64,000 bases of DNA from Vitreimonas flagellata (GTDB taxonomy: Bacteria > Pseudomonadota > Alphaproteobacteria > Caulobacterales > Aquidulcibacteraceae). Of this stretch, positions 53,468 through 62,960 are shown one piece after another. Location of the stretch: positions 62,001 through 126,000 of the forward strand of contig NZ_SBJL01000004.1 in the NCBI RefSeq assembly GCF_004634425.1. Direction: 5' to 3'. The notes beneath the pieces are model-generated. The model ran no database searches and had not been told where the DNA came from. It saw only the letters and a list, made by a program, of their open reading frames with translations. The first letter of the stretch is position 1; each line of letters opens with the position of its first letter. Made by a program: the position numbers and the translations under genes.

Positions 53468-56125
53468 TTAGTAGCGCGCCCGCAGCGTGACCCCGTAGGT
53501 TTGCGGTTCGCTGGGATAGATGACGTAGGTATTCTGCAGCGTCGCCTGAAATGCGCCGACATAATAGAATTCGTCGGCGAGGTTGCGCCCCCAGAATTCC
53601 ACCGACCAGCGTTCGTCCTCAGGGCCGAGGCCAATTCGACCGTTAAACACCGCATAGGCTTGATTGTCGGTGCGTCCAAGCGGATCACGGCCGAGCGTCT
53701 GTGTGCGGTACTCGCTGTTCCAGCGGCCATCCAGATAGAACAGCGCGCGCATATCATTGCCTAACGGCATTTCGTAAGCGATTGCTGCGGTGGCGGTCCA
53801 TTCCGGCGAGAGCGCAAGCGGGTCGCCGCTGAACACGGCGTTTGGATCGCTGGCGCCGAGCCCCGCCGTCAGCGGATTGAAGCGGACCTCGCTGTCGAAG
53901 AACGCGTCGATGTAACTCACGCCGCCGCTGATCGTGAGGCCTTCCATAGGCGACGACGACAGCTCGAGCTCAGCGCCTTGGCTGATTACCTCCGGCACGT
54001 TGCGGGTGATGAAATTGAAGCCGTTGAACGCGTTCAGCTGGTAATCGTGGATTTGCTGATAGAAGGCTGAGAGATTGAGGGTCGTCGTGCCGCCAAGGAC
54101 CGTTGACTTTAATCCGATCTCGTAGGCGTCCGTGAACTCGGGATCGAAGTGGGTCTGCTCGATGTTCAGCGTGGCCGCGCTGGTTGTGTCAGGACGCAGC
54201 GCCATGCCTTGGCGGTCGAGATTATAGCCACCGGCTTTATAGCCGCGCGAATAGCCGCCATAGAGCATCACGTCGTCCGAGAGATGGTAGGCAAGCGAGA
54301 TGGTGCCGCTGAATTCGTTCTCCTCGGACGATCCTTCCCAATGTCCGTTGGCCATTGGGTTCACGGCTGGGCTGCACGCAATATTCATCAAGCCGCCCGC
54401 GCTTGCGGTGGATTGCAGCACCTCGATGAAGCCAACGCCGTCCGCCGCTCCGCCGAAGAACGGGTCGGTGCCGATCTCAATAGCGCGTAATGCATCGCAC
54501 GCAGGCGACACAGACAAAAGATCGGCGGTGACGTCCTTGGTTTCGGAGGTGTAGCGTCCGCCGAGCGTGAGCACGAGCCGATCGCTCAAATCGACTTCAT
54601 TGTGCGTAAAGATTGACCAGCTCTGAGTATCGGCCTGCCAATCGTCGCGCTGCTGGCCCGCCCCAGCTACGTTGCCCTGTAGATAGAAGTTCGCGAGGGC
54701 CGGGTTCGGGTCGAACACCACTGGTGTCGCCGGATTGTCGCTGACGCAATAAAAGAATGACGGAATTGAGTCTGGCTCTGCGTTCGGCGCGCCGGAGTCG
54801 AACAACTGGCACCCGCCCGCCGGGCCGCCAATGGCGGCAAGAGGAGCCGTGCCGCCTTGGGCCAGGGCGTTGGCGAAGAGATTTGCGTGCGCGCCAATAC
54901 GGATGCGGTCGTTGTTGGTGACGGTCTCGTCTGAGTAGAACAGGCCCGCGAGCCAGTTGAGACGCCCCGCTTCGCCTTGCAGACGGAATTCCTGGGTGAA
55001 GTTCTCAACGCCGACTTCCACGCCGTCGCGATAGGCGATGTCGATCAGGTTGAAGTCGATATCTTGCCCGCGCGTTTGCTGCCAGTCGCGATATGCGGTA
55101 ATCGAGGTCAAGTTCATGCCGCCAACGTCCCAGTCGAGCTGGGCGGAGAAACCCAGATCCTCGGTGACGTCTGAAAAGTCGCGTGCTTCTGTTTGCGGTT
55201 GCGCCGGCAAGCCGGGACCCAAGGACGGCAGCCCCGGCAACGCGCCGGTCACGGTCATGAAGCGCCCCTCGGGATTGATCGCCGGCGTGCCGGCGGGCCC
55301 CACGATTGCTGTCACTGCGGCTTGGGTCGACCCGTAGAGGAAGGGGGTCACGCCGCAGCAAACCTCGTCGGATTCTGCAGCGTCAATGATGACGCGCAAG
55401 CTTGCATCAGGGCTGATGTCCCATTCCATTTGCCCGCGCGCTGTCCAGCGGTCGCGGGTGTTGAGGTCGTCGCCTGAAATGAGGTCCGTGATATATCCAG
55501 ACCGGGCTCTAATCGCGCCGTCCAGCCTGAAGGCTAAACTGTCACTCGCCGCGATGTTGACGCCGGTGCGAAGCCCAGCTTCTTCCAGATCGTCGAGGCC
55601 GAACATGCCTTCGATATACATACCGGGCTCGAAATCCGGGCCAGCGGACACAACGCTGATCGCGCCGGCGGAGGTATTGCGCCCAAACAGGGTTCCCTGC
55701 GGTCCGCGCAACACTTCGATGCGCTCCACGTCCGGCAAATCGGCGAGCGCCGCACCCGCGCGCGCGCGATAGACCCCGTCTATGAAGATGCCGACAGCCG
55801 ACTCGAACCCGACATTGTCGCCGCCCGTGCCGATGCCCCGGATGCGCGCGGTGCTGGCCGCGATTGATTGGCCGGTGCCGAGTTGGAACGACGGCGCAAG
55901 CTGTGTGACGTCGCGCAATTCCTGGACGCCGGCATTGGTGAGTTGTTCGCCGCTCACGGCGGTGACGCCGAGCGGGACGTCTTGGATGGCGGCGGCCCGA
56001 CCAGTTGCCGTGACGACGATCTCCTCGGACGTTTCGGGTTCGTCTTGCGCGAATGCCGGGCTGAATACGCCTATTGCGGCGAGCGACACGCCTGACAAGA
56101 GCGCGAGTGTTGACTTTGTTCTCAT
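53468..56125 (-). CDS. TonB-dependent outer-membrane receptor
   Basis: 885 residues. Signal peptide 1-26 (AAIGVFSPAFAQ), TonB box-like EEIVVTATGR, plug with VPLGVTAVSGEQLTNAG and VERIEVLRGPQGTLFGRNTSAGAISV, and a barrel ending in YGVTLRARY. No STN domain, so it does not signal through FecR. Divergent from a MarR gene with a shared operator, which probably controls it. Substrate unknown; the hydrolase and efflux genes beside it hint at a small organic compound. Confidence 0.93.
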   Translation of the reverse strand: MRTKSTLALLSGVSLAAIGVFSPAFAQDEPETSEEIVVTATGRAAAIQDVPLGVTAVSGEQLTNAGVQELRDVTQLAPSFQLGTGQSIAASTARIRGIGTGGDNVGFESAVGIFIDGVYRARAGAALADLPDVERIEVLRGPQGTLFGRNTSAGAISVVSAGPDFEPGMYIEGMFGLDDLEEAGLRTGVNIAASDSLAFRLDGAIRARSGYITDLISGDDLNTRDRWTARGQMEWDISPDASLRVIIDAAESDEVCCGVTPFLYGSTQAAVTAIVGPAGTPAINPEGRFMTVTGALPGLPSLGPGLPAQPQTEARDFSDVTEDLGFSAQLDWDVGGMNLTSITAYRDWQQTRGQDIDFNLIDIAYRDGVEVGVENFTQEFRLQGEAGRLNWLAGLFYSDETVTNNDRIRIGAHANLFANALAQGGTAPLAAIGGPAGGCQLFDSGAPNAEPDSIPSFFYCVSDNPATPVVFDPNPALANFYLQGNVAGAGQQRDDWQADTQSWSIFTHNEVDLSDRLVLTLGGRYTSETKDVTADLLSVSPACDALRAIEIGTDPFFGGAADGVGFIEVLQSTASAGGLMNIACSPAVNPMANGHWEGSSEENEFSGTISLAYHLSDDVMLYGGYSRGYKAGGYNLDRQGMALRPDTTSAATLNIEQTHFDPEFTDAYEIGLKSTVLGGTTTLNLSAFYQQIHDYQLNAFNGFNFITRNVPEVISQGAELELSSSPMEGLTISGGVSYIDAFFDSEVRFNPLTAGLGASDPNAVFSGDPLALSPEWTATAAIAYEMPLGNDMRALFYLDGRWNSEYRTQTLGRDPLGRTDNQAYAVFNGRIGLGPEDERWSVEFWGRNLADEFYYVGAFQATLQNTYVIYPSEPQTYGVTLRARY

Positions 56126-56169
56126 TGCAATCCCCCCTCGTCCCCGGTTCGCACTTGCGTCCGAGGTTA

Positions 56170-56183
56170 TTAAAGAGCTTTAC
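56170..56183. promoter_or_regulatory. MarR operator 1 (TTAAAG-AG-CTTTAC)
   Basis: Near-perfect dyad in the gap between the TonB receptor and MarR 1. The right half plus CAA is the same as at the second site, 57617-57630. Confidence 0.6.
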
Positions 56184-56200
56184 AATGATGCAGTTTACAT

Positions 56201-56725
56201 ATGTCGCGACGCCCGGCAAGCGCTAGATCCGGCGCCAAGGCGCGCGTGTCCAAGCATGAGGCTTTGTCGCCACAGGCGTTGTTGGGTTTTGCGCTGGCGG
56301 ACGTGACGCGGCTGCTGCGGACAATCTATGATGCGCGCTTGAGCGCAAAGGGGTTAAGCGGCGCAAGCTGGCGCGTGCTCGCTTATCTTTATCGCGAAGA
56401 CGGACTGACGCAGACCAAGCTCGCAGATCTGTTGGAAGTGAGCCGATCCGCCATCGGCCAGATGATCGACCGGCTGGAAGCCGGCGGCTTCGTTGAACGT
56501 CGTTCCGATCCTGCGGATCGACGCTCTTGGGGGGTCTATTTAAGTCCGCAGGCGCATGAGACGGTCGGGGAACTCATGCGTGCCTCATACGCAATTGAGA
56601 CGGAGTGCTTTGCAATCTTCAACGAGAAGGATTTGGCGCTATTGGCTAATCTGGTTGGTCGCTTGCGCGATCACCTTGGGACGCTTCCGGGCGCGGCGCG
56701 CAAAGGCGGTCCCGGGAGCGATTAA
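56201..56725 (+). CDS. MarR-family regulator 1
   Basis: 174 residues. Winged helix: LSGASWRVLAYLYREDGLTQTKLADLLEVSRSAIGQMIDRLEAGGFVERR. Strongly like MarR 2 of this window, with the shared run SWRVLAYLYREDGL. Divergent from the TonB receptor; ends four bases inside the convergent hydrolase gene. Confidence 0.88.
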   Translation: MSRRPASARSGAKARVSKHEALSPQALLGFALADVTRLLRTIYDARLSAKGLSGASWRVLAYLYREDGLTQTKLADLLEVSRSAIGQMIDRLEAGGFVERRSDPADRRSWGVYLSPQAHETVGELMRASYAIETECFAIFNEKDLALLANLVGRLRDHLGTLPGAARKGGPGSD

Positions 56726-57582
56726 CCTCCGAGCCTTGACAGAAACTCCGCCACGGCATCGCAGAAGGCATCATTGCGATCGCCAGCGACCATATGGCCG
56801 GCGTCTGCGATGTCGGTGAAATGGGCGTTAGGCGCGGCAGCGAGGAAAGATCGAACGGCGTCTTCAGGCACGAGTTCGCTCATGCGCCCACGGACAAGGT
56901 GCAACGGAAGCGAGAGTCCTGCGAGTTTCTGCTCGAATTCTTCGAGATTATGCTCCTGTCTTGTTTCGCGAACGCTTGCGACAAATCGCGGATCCCAATG
57001 CCAGCGATAGCGACCGTCGCCGCCTAGGCGCAGGTTCTTGGATAAGCCGCTGAGGTCGCGCGGTTTCGGTCGATGCGGCAGATAAGCGGATATCAGCGCG
57101 CTTGCCTGCTCGACACTCGCAAATCCGGCATCAGCATTTTGGGTCATAAACGCCATGATGCGTTCGACGCCGCGGGGGTCCATCTGCGGGACTATGTCGA
57201 CCAGCGTGAGCGATGCGAAAACGCCCGGCGCAACATGGGTTTCCACCATCAGCCCCGCCAAGCCGCCGAGCGAGGCGCCCACGAGATGCGGGCGTGGTGC
57301 ATTTTCGGCAAGGGTTTGGGCGACCTTTGCGAGATCATCCGCGAACGCAGTGAGGCGATAGTTTCCGTCTGCTGGCCAATCGCTGTCTCCATGCCCCCGC
57401 AAGTCGAGTGAAATGACCCGCCAGCCTTGCCCGGCAAGGCGGGTCGCCGTGCCCGCCCAGGCATGCCGCGTTTGGCCCGCGCCGTGGGCGAGTAGGATCG
57501 TTCCGCGTACGCCGCTCCCTCGGCAGTCGCCCAGCAACTGAACGCCCTCCGCGACGGCGAAGCGAAGATTTTCGGGGCCCAT
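56722..57582 (-). CDS. Alpha/beta hydrolase
   Basis: 286 residues, no signal peptide. Nucleophile Ser in VGASLGGLAG, oxyanion HGAGQTRHAW, LDLRGHGDSDWP and a late His in DAGHMVAGD complete the triad. Probably an esterase or C-C hydrolase on a small substrate. Divergent from MarR 2 across the second operator. Confidence 0.85.
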   Translation of the reverse strand: MGPENLRFAVAEGVQLLGDCRGSGVRGTILLAHGAGQTRHAWAGTATRLAGQGWRVISLDLRGHGDSDWPADGNYRLTAFADDLAKVAQTLAENAPRPHLVGASLGGLAGLMVETHVAPGVFASLTLVDIVPQMDPRGVERIMAFMTQNADAGFASVEQASALISAYLPHRPKPRDLSGLSKNLRLGGDGRYRWHWDPRFVASVRETRQEHNLEEFEQKLAGLSLPLHLVRGRMSELVPEDAVRSFLAAAPNAHFTDIADAGHMVAGDRNDAFCDAVAEFLSRLGG

Positions 57583-57616
57583 GGCGTTAAGCGCTTCTTT
57601 TGGAAACAGGGTTATA

Positions 57617-57630
57617 GTAAAGTGCTTTAC
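57617..57630. promoter_or_regulatory. MarR operator 2 (GTAAAG-TG-CTTTAC)
   Basis: Perfect 6-base arms between the hydrolase and MarR 2 genes, matching operator 1 in 11 of 14 positions and in the following CAA. Confidence 0.65.
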
Positions 57631-57656
57631 AAAATTCAGGATGGCAAGGCAAGATC

Positions 57657-58142
57657 ATGCGCGCGCGGGTCCAACGTGAGGTCGACTTGGTCCCAACGCG
57701 ATGGGCGGGTGTGGGCTTTGCCCTAGCCGACGCCACCCGGCTTATGCGCGGGGCGTTAGGCCGGTGCATGCGAGGCGCTGGTTTGCGTGGCTCGAGTTGG
57801 CGCGTGCTTGCTTATCTTTATCGCGAGGATGGGCTCAGTCAGACCGAGTTGGCCCAACTCCTGGAACTGACGCGGGCTGGCGTCGGCCAGATTCTGGATC
57901 AACTCGAAGCAGCCGGCCATATCGAGAGGCGTCGAGATGTGTCCGACGCACGCCGCAGGCGGGTGTTTTTGTCGGCGCGCATGCACGCCGAAGTCGCCCC
58001 GCTGCTGAACATGGTGCGCGAGTTTGAAGATGAACTCAGCGTCGCTTTCTCCGACGACGAGATCGAAGCGCTGCGAAGCCTGCTCGACCGCTTACGCGAA
58101 CGGGCCGCGATCATGATCAGCGAATCCGCGGACGCATCGTGA
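57657..58142 (+). CDS. MarR-family regulator 2
   Basis: 161 residues. Winged helix SSWRVLAYLYREDGLSQTELAQLLELTRAGVGQILDQLEAAGHIERRRD. Paralogue of MarR 1. Its stop overlaps the EmrA-like start (TGATG), so it likely controls the efflux genes as well as the divergent hydrolase. Confidence 0.88.
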   Translation: MRARVQREVDLVPTRWAGVGFALADATRLMRGALGRCMRGAGLRGSSWRVLAYLYREDGLSQTELAQLLELTRAGVGQILDQLEAAGHIERRRDVSDARRRRVFLSARMHAEVAPLLNMVREFEDELSVAFSDDEIEALRSLLDRLRERAAIMISESADAS

Positions 58143-59233
58143 TGGACGCCCAAGCGCCAGCGGACGCCGAAGAGGCGGCGCCAAACTTGATTGCGCGTTT
58201 GCGGGCGCGGATGACCGGTAGGACCCGGCTGTTGGTCATATACGGCGTGCCCGCGGCGGGGCTGGTCGTATTGCTTTTCATGATGGTGACGGGGGGGCGG
58301 TTCCAAGAGACCGAAAACGCCTACGTGCAGGCTGCGCGGGTGCCGATCAGCACCAGCATCACCGGGCGAATCGTCGACATGCGCGTGATTGAAAATCAAC
58401 AGGTGCACGCCGGCCAAGTGTTGTTTCGTCTTGATCGGGCCAATCCTGCGGCGGACGTCGCGCAATACGAAGCGGCATTGGCCTCGGCGCGTGCGCGCGC
58501 CCTCACGCTCAGGGCCGAATTCCATTCGCAACAAGCCAATCTGAGAGCGCGCCGCGAAAGCGTCGGCTTCGCCCAGGCGGAATTGAGACGCACCCGCGCG
58601 TTAGGGCAGGAGGGGATTCGATCTCAGCAAGATGTCGAGGCGGCCCAGCACGCGTTGGAGCAAGCCCAAGCGGAGCGCCTAGCCGCTGAACAAGCGCTAG
58701 GCGCGGCGCTTGCGAACCTCGGCGGCGATCCGAACATCGATGTCGATCAGCATCCGGCTGTCCGGGAAGCCGCCGCGAGACTGGAGCGGGCAAGACTTGC
58801 GCTCTCCTACACCGAAGTCATCGCCCCTCAGGACGGGGTGGTGACGCGTGTAGACCAGGTACAGGTTGGGACCTTCGTCAATGCGGGGCAGACCTTGTTC
58901 TGGCTCGTCGCTGGCGAGCCATGGATCGAGGCTAACTTCAAGGAAAATCAAATCGGCCGCATGCAGATCGGCCAACGCGCGCGCGTGCGCATCGACACGT
59001 TCGGTGGGCGAGAGTACGAAGCGCGCGTCGTCAGTTTCAGCCCGGGCACAGGCGCCGTGTTCTCGCCGCTGCCTGCCCAAAACGCCACGGGCAACTGGGT
59101 GAAAGTGGTGCAACGTGTTCCGGTGCGCCTCACCTTGGTGGACCCGCCCGCCGATCTTGTGCTGCGCGCCGGGCTCAGCGCGCACGCGCGGGTCGATACA
59201 CGTTCCATCCCTGATCGACTGCGCGGGCGTTAG
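58142..59233 (+). CDS. EmrA/HlyD-family efflux adaptor
   Basis: 363 residues. One membrane segment near 38-58 (LLVIYGVPAAGLVVLLFMMV), then lipoyl-like and helical hairpin parts (GRIVDMRVIENQQVHAGQVLFRLD; a long coiled coil at 100-200) and barrel (PWIEANFKENQIGRMQIGQRARVRID). Periplasmic bridge for the following exporter. Similar to the last gene of the window. Confidence 0.92.
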   Translation: MDAQAPADAEEAAPNLIARLRARMTGRTRLLVIYGVPAAGLVVLLFMMVTGGRFQETENAYVQAARVPISTSITGRIVDMRVIENQQVHAGQVLFRLDRANPAADVAQYEAALASARARALTLRAEFHSQQANLRARRESVGFAQAELRRTRALGQEGIRSQQDVEAAQHALEQAQAERLAAEQALGAALANLGGDPNIDVDQHPAVREAAARLERARLALSYTEVIAPQDGVVTRVDQVQVGTFVNAGQTLFWLVAGEPWIEANFKENQIGRMQIGQRARVRIDTFGGREYEARVVSFSPGTGAVFSPLPAQNATGNWVKVVQRVPVRLTLVDPPADLVLRAGLSAHARVDTRSIPDRLRGR

Positions 59234-59240
59234 AGAACCT

Positions 59241-60755
59241 ATGTCCGAGCCTATGCATCCGGGCAGCGTCCGGCGCGGGCCGCTCACCGCGTCGATCATG
59301 CTGGCTGCATCGATGTTCACCATCGACAGCACGATCGCAAACGTGGCGCTGCCCCACATGCAAGGCGGGCTCTCGGCGGGCATCGATCAGATTACCTGGG
59401 TGCTCACCTCCTTCATTGTGGCGCAGGCGCTGATGACGCCGCTGGTCGGCTGGCTGGCCGTGCGCATCGGGCGACGGCGTCTGATGCTGGTTTCCATCAT
59501 CGTCTTCGTCGGCGCCTCGATCGCCTGCGGCCTGGCGCAGAACTTGGAGCAGATGATCGCCTTTCGCGTGCTGCAGGGCATAGGCGGGGCGTCGTTCATC
59601 CCGCTCTCGCAAGCGATCCTGTTCGACATCAATCCACCTCACAAGCACGCCCAGGCGATGTCGGTATTTGGCGCGGGGATCGTGCTTGGGCCGATTATCG
59701 GTCCGGCGCTCGGCGGTTTTATCACTGAGAACTCGGGCTGGCGCTGGATCTTTCTGATCAACCTGCCGCTTGGGGTGTTGGCCTTTCTCGGGGTTTACGC
59801 CTTCCTGCCCAAGGCGCCTAAGCTGCAACCGCCGCGCTTCGACTTCACGGGGTTCGCCACCTTGTCTTTGTTCGTCGCCGCGCTTCAGCTGATGCTTGAT
59901 CGAGGTCCAGGCGAAGATTGGTTACAGTCCTGGGAGATCAGAATCGAAGCCGCCATCGCTCTATCTGGCCTCTACATGTTCGCCCTGCACACGCTGACGG
60001 CGGAGCGTCCGTTCTTCGATCGGCGGCTGCTGGGCGATCGCAACTTCGTCGTCGGCGCGCTCGCGACGTTTGTCGTCGGCATGCTTATGTTCGCCTCGCT
60101 CGCTCTGCTGCCGCCCATGATGCAGAACTTGATGGGCTATCCGGTGATCGAAGTGGGGCTGGTCACCATGCCGCGCGGGATCGGCATGTTCGCCGCAATG
60201 GTGGTTATTAGCCGCCTGATGCGCTTGCTCGATTCCCGCTGGCTCATGGCGTTCGGCTTTGGCCTCAACGCCATCGCCGCCTGGCAGATGACGCATTTCA
60301 ATCTCGATATGGATTCGCATTTGATCATCTGGTCGAGCCTCATTCAGGGCATTGGCCTGGGCTTTGTCTTCATCCCCTCAAATACCCTGGCCTTCTCAAC
60401 CGTGCCTGGGGCATTGCGCACGGACGGCGCGGCGATCACCACGCTTGTGCGCAACATCGGCTCTGCTTTGGGCATCTCGGTGATGCAGGCCATCTTCTTG
60501 ATCAACTGGCAGGCTTCATATTCCGAACTTGTACAGAATCTGAGAGCAGACAATCCGGTGCTGGGCGCTGCCGCAGCCACGCCCGAACAGCTCGCCGCCT
60601 GGACCCCAGAAGTGGCGCGCCAAGCCGCCATGGTCGCCTATGTCAGCGATTTTCATCTGATCATGCTGCTGACTATATTGGCGATGCCGATCGCCTTCCT
60701 CATGCGGCCTGCGCGCGCAGCGTCCCAGGGCGGAGCGGTTCATGCCATGGAATAG
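59241..60755 (+). CDS. EmrB/QacA (DHA2) family drug-proton antiporter
   Basis: 504 residues from ATG 59241, about 14 membrane helices. Motif A-like GWLAVRIGRRRLMLVS and motif C-like GAGIVLGPIIGPALGGFI. Works with the EmrA-like adaptor, seven bases upstream. No outer-membrane channel gene is intact beside it. Confidence 0.93.
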   Translation: MSEPMHPGSVRRGPLTASIMLAASMFTIDSTIANVALPHMQGGLSAGIDQITWVLTSFIVAQALMTPLVGWLAVRIGRRRLMLVSIIVFVGASIACGLAQNLEQMIAFRVLQGIGGASFIPLSQAILFDINPPHKHAQAMSVFGAGIVLGPIIGPALGGFITENSGWRWIFLINLPLGVLAFLGVYAFLPKAPKLQPPRFDFTGFATLSLFVAALQLMLDRGPGEDWLQSWEIRIEAAIALSGLYMFALHTLTAERPFFDRRLLGDRNFVVGALATFVVGMLMFASLALLPPMMQNLMGYPVIEVGLVTMPRGIGMFAAMVVISRLMRLLDSRWLMAFGFGLNAIAAWQMTHFNLDMDSHLIIWSSLIQGIGLGFVFIPSNTLAFSTVPGALRTDGAAITTLVRNIGSALGISVMQAIFLINWQASYSELVQNLRADNPVLGAAAATPEQLAAWTPEVARQAAMVAYVSDFHLIMLLTILAMPIAFLMRPARAASQGGAVHAME

Positions 60756-60975
60756 AGCAGCTGCGCTCTCGGGCGCAGTCGCCGCGGCATGGCTGGCGTC
60801 GGGTGCGCCATCTTCGGCGCGGCCGGCCCCGTGCGCGTCACCGCTGCTCGCGTCGTGGCCGACGCCCGGGCGCGATGGCCCCTCGCGCGCTCTCGCCAGG
60901 GGGGGGGCGCTAGAGCCCTTAAGCCAGGGATTGCGCTCGCGCCTGCGCGCGGTCGGCGGTAATGTCGAATCTTAG
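60742..60975 (+). pseudogene. Doubtful relic of an outer-membrane efflux gene
   Basis: An open frame of 77 codons beginning with a good signal-peptide-like stretch (AAALSGAVAAAWLASG) that overlaps the emrB end, then low-complexity R/P/A sequence and a run of ten G at 60900-60909. A lipobox-like LAGVGCAIFG appears in another frame. In related loci a NodT-type lipoprotein often stands here. Very uncertain. Confidence 0.25.
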
Positions 60976-60987
60976 AGGAAAAGGTCG

Positions 60988-61626
60988 ATGCCCGAGCGCG
61001 CCTCTCCACCACAGCACCACACCGATCGAGGGATTGTGCGTCGGCGGGTGTTCCTCGAGACCGCTGTCAACGTCTTCTGCGAGCGCGGCTATGCCGGGGT
61101 CAATGTCAACGCCATCGTGAACGAAGCTGGCGGTTCTTTGGCGACTCTCTACACGCAGTTCGGCAGCAAGGAGGGCCTGTTCCTGGCGGTGCTCGAGGAG
61201 TGCAACGCGCGCTTTGCCTCCGCACTTTGCCCTGTGGTCGATCACAGCCTTGGTCTTGGCGATGGCCTGCGGCGGATCGGCGAGCATTATTTGCGCCAAG
61301 CGCTTACGATTCAGTCGCGCCGGTTCTTCCGGATGATCTGCGCCGCCAGCGCCGAGTTTCCCGAGGCGGCGAAGGAATGCCTGCGCGTTGGTCCCAACCG
61401 GGTCGCCGAGACCGTGGCGGAGTATTTGCGCGCGCGCGCGGGGATCGAGCGGGTGGCGTTCTCAGATGCTGATGCTGCGGCGCTCGCCTTCTTCGCGCTC
61501 GTGCGCGGCCCGCATCAGTACCGCGCCATTCTCGATGACGGCTATGATCTGAGCGACGCGGAGGTCGCCCTGCACGTCCGCGCCGCGGTATCGCTTCTGC
61601 TCAATGGCGCCGTCACGAGAGGCTGA
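60988..61626 (+). CDS. TetR-family regulator
   Basis: 212 residues, GAGGAAAAGG before the ATG. HTH: TAVNVFCERGYAGVNVNAIVNEAGGSLATLYTQFGSKEGLFLAVLEE. The C-terminal domain resembles the AefR-like group. Directly followed by an ABC-2 permease relic, so its former target may be lost. Confidence 0.9.
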   Translation: MPERASPPQHHTDRGIVRRRVFLETAVNVFCERGYAGVNVNAIVNEAGGSLATLYTQFGSKEGLFLAVLEECNARFASALCPVVDHSLGLGDGLRRIGEHYLRQALTIQSRRFFRMICAASAEFPEAAKECLRVGPNRVAETVAEYLRARAGIERVAFSDADAAALAFFALVRGPHQYRAILDDGYDLSDAEVALHVRAAVSLLLNGAVTRG

Positions 61627-61641
61627 GCCTTGCGCCATTGA

Positions 61642-61770
61642 CGTCCTGCAGCTCCTGATGGGCGCAAGCCCGGTCTTGCGGACATCGGCGGCGATCTCGC
61701 CCGTTTATCGATCATTCTTGTCGTCGTCGGCGCGCTCGCGCTGGCGCGCTTCCGGCGCACGTTGGAGTGA
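61642..61770 (+). pseudogene. C-terminal relic of an ABC-2 type permease
   Basis: 43 codons between two stops, reading PGLADIGGDLARL, then a hydrophobic segment and ARFRRTLE before TGA. This is the usual last helix and tail of ABC-2 permeases. No start and no upstream part, so it is a remnant after deletion. It lies 15 bases past the tetR stop. Confidence 0.65.
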
Positions 61771-61919
61771 CGGCCCGAGCGGGCGCGGTGCTGGCGGGAG
61801 AAGCTCTGAATTCCGCTTCTGCGAACTTGACTCGAGAGGCGGGGAGCCCGCTCCCATGCCGTCTATCGCGGCGCACGTTCACGCGGCCGACAGCGCCTTT
61901 GCCAGCGCGGCGCGAGACG

Positions 61920-62864
61920 TCATTGTCCAGCCACGGTCTCGAGCAGCCAGCTGAGGCCGCCATCATGCAGCCGGGCCGGATGATAAGCAGCGCCGATCTC
62001 GAAATCCGCTCCACGGTGGGGTGGCTCAAGCACGGCGAGGTCGGGCAGACGCTGCGCCAGCGCGAACTTGCGCATCGTCAGGGTGACGAAGTCGGAGCTG
62101 CGCACAAGATCGATCGCCTGGCCCATGTCCGAGACAATCGCCACCGGCGCCAGGCCGCGTCCGGATGCGATGACGGCTGAATACGCGGCGCTGAGTTGGG
62201 CGCCTACGTCCGGCAGAGGCGATGGTGCATCCGATTCGGCGCTGAGCAATGACTGGAAACGGTCGAGAACGACATGGCGTGCTCCTGCCAGCATCTGCGC
62301 TGTCACCGGCTCGCGCATGAACGGATGGTTGCGCCGCGCCGCCCACGCGACGCCGTCCGCCAGCAATGGGCGCCATTGCACACTTCGGTGCGTAAGCTTC
62401 GGCACGCCGAGGGCAAGGTCAACGCGCCGCTGTTCGACATCGTCGACGTAGTGGGCGTCGATGCGCTTGACGCGAAGGGTCACCCCAGGCGCTGCCGCAT
62501 GAATGCGCGCGAGCGCGTGCGGCAACAGCACTGAAGCTGCATAGGTGCCGGCGGCGATGACAAACTCGCGCTCTGCGCTAGACGCGTCAAAGGCGGTTTT
62601 TGCGACGGCGGCGCGCATCTGCTCGAGCGCAGGGCCCGCGCGCCTGCCGACGTCGATGGCGTATGCGGTGGGAACAAGACCGCCGGCCCGGCGCTCGAAC
62701 AAGGGATCGTCAAGCGCCGTTCGCAGGCGGTTGAGCGCATGGCTGACGGCCGAAGGGCTAAGTGCGAGGTCGGAGGCGGCGGCCGTTACGCTGCGCCGCG
62801 CCAGCAGCGCCATCAGCACTTTGAGCAGATTAAGGTCGAGAGCGCTAAATTGAGCGTTGTTCAT
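61920..62864 (-). CDS. LysR-family transcriptional regulator
   Basis: 314 residues. N-terminal winged helix LDLNLLKVLMALLARRSVTAAASDLALSPSAVSHALNRLRTALDDPLFERR, then a substrate-binding-type domain. Divergent from the second EmrA-like gene with a 96-base gap and likely its regulator. Confidence 0.92.
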   Translation of the reverse strand: MNNAQFSALDLNLLKVLMALLARRSVTAAASDLALSPSAVSHALNRLRTALDDPLFERRAGGLVPTAYAIDVGRRAGPALEQMRAAVAKTAFDASSAEREFVIAAGTYAASVLLPHALARIHAAAPGVTLRVKRIDAHYVDDVEQRRVDLALGVPKLTHRSVQWRPLLADGVAWAARRNHPFMREPVTAQMLAGARHVVLDRFQSLLSAESDAPSPLPDVGAQLSAAYSAVIASGRGLAPVAIVSDMGQAIDLVRSSDFVTLTMRKFALAQRLPDLAVLEPPHRGADFEIGAAYHPARLHDGGLSWLLETVAGQ

Positions 62865-62960
62865 TTTGCGTGTGCATAAATACCATTTTGCTCACAATAG
62901 ATGTCAACCTATCTGTGCGATCGATGTGAACGCGGGGCCGCCCGCGCGAGGACAAATCGG

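Noticed and set aside
52874-53757. Minus-strand frames in the gap before the TonB receptor
   Set aside because: They overlap the frameshifted plus-strand gene or the receptor end and show no domain.
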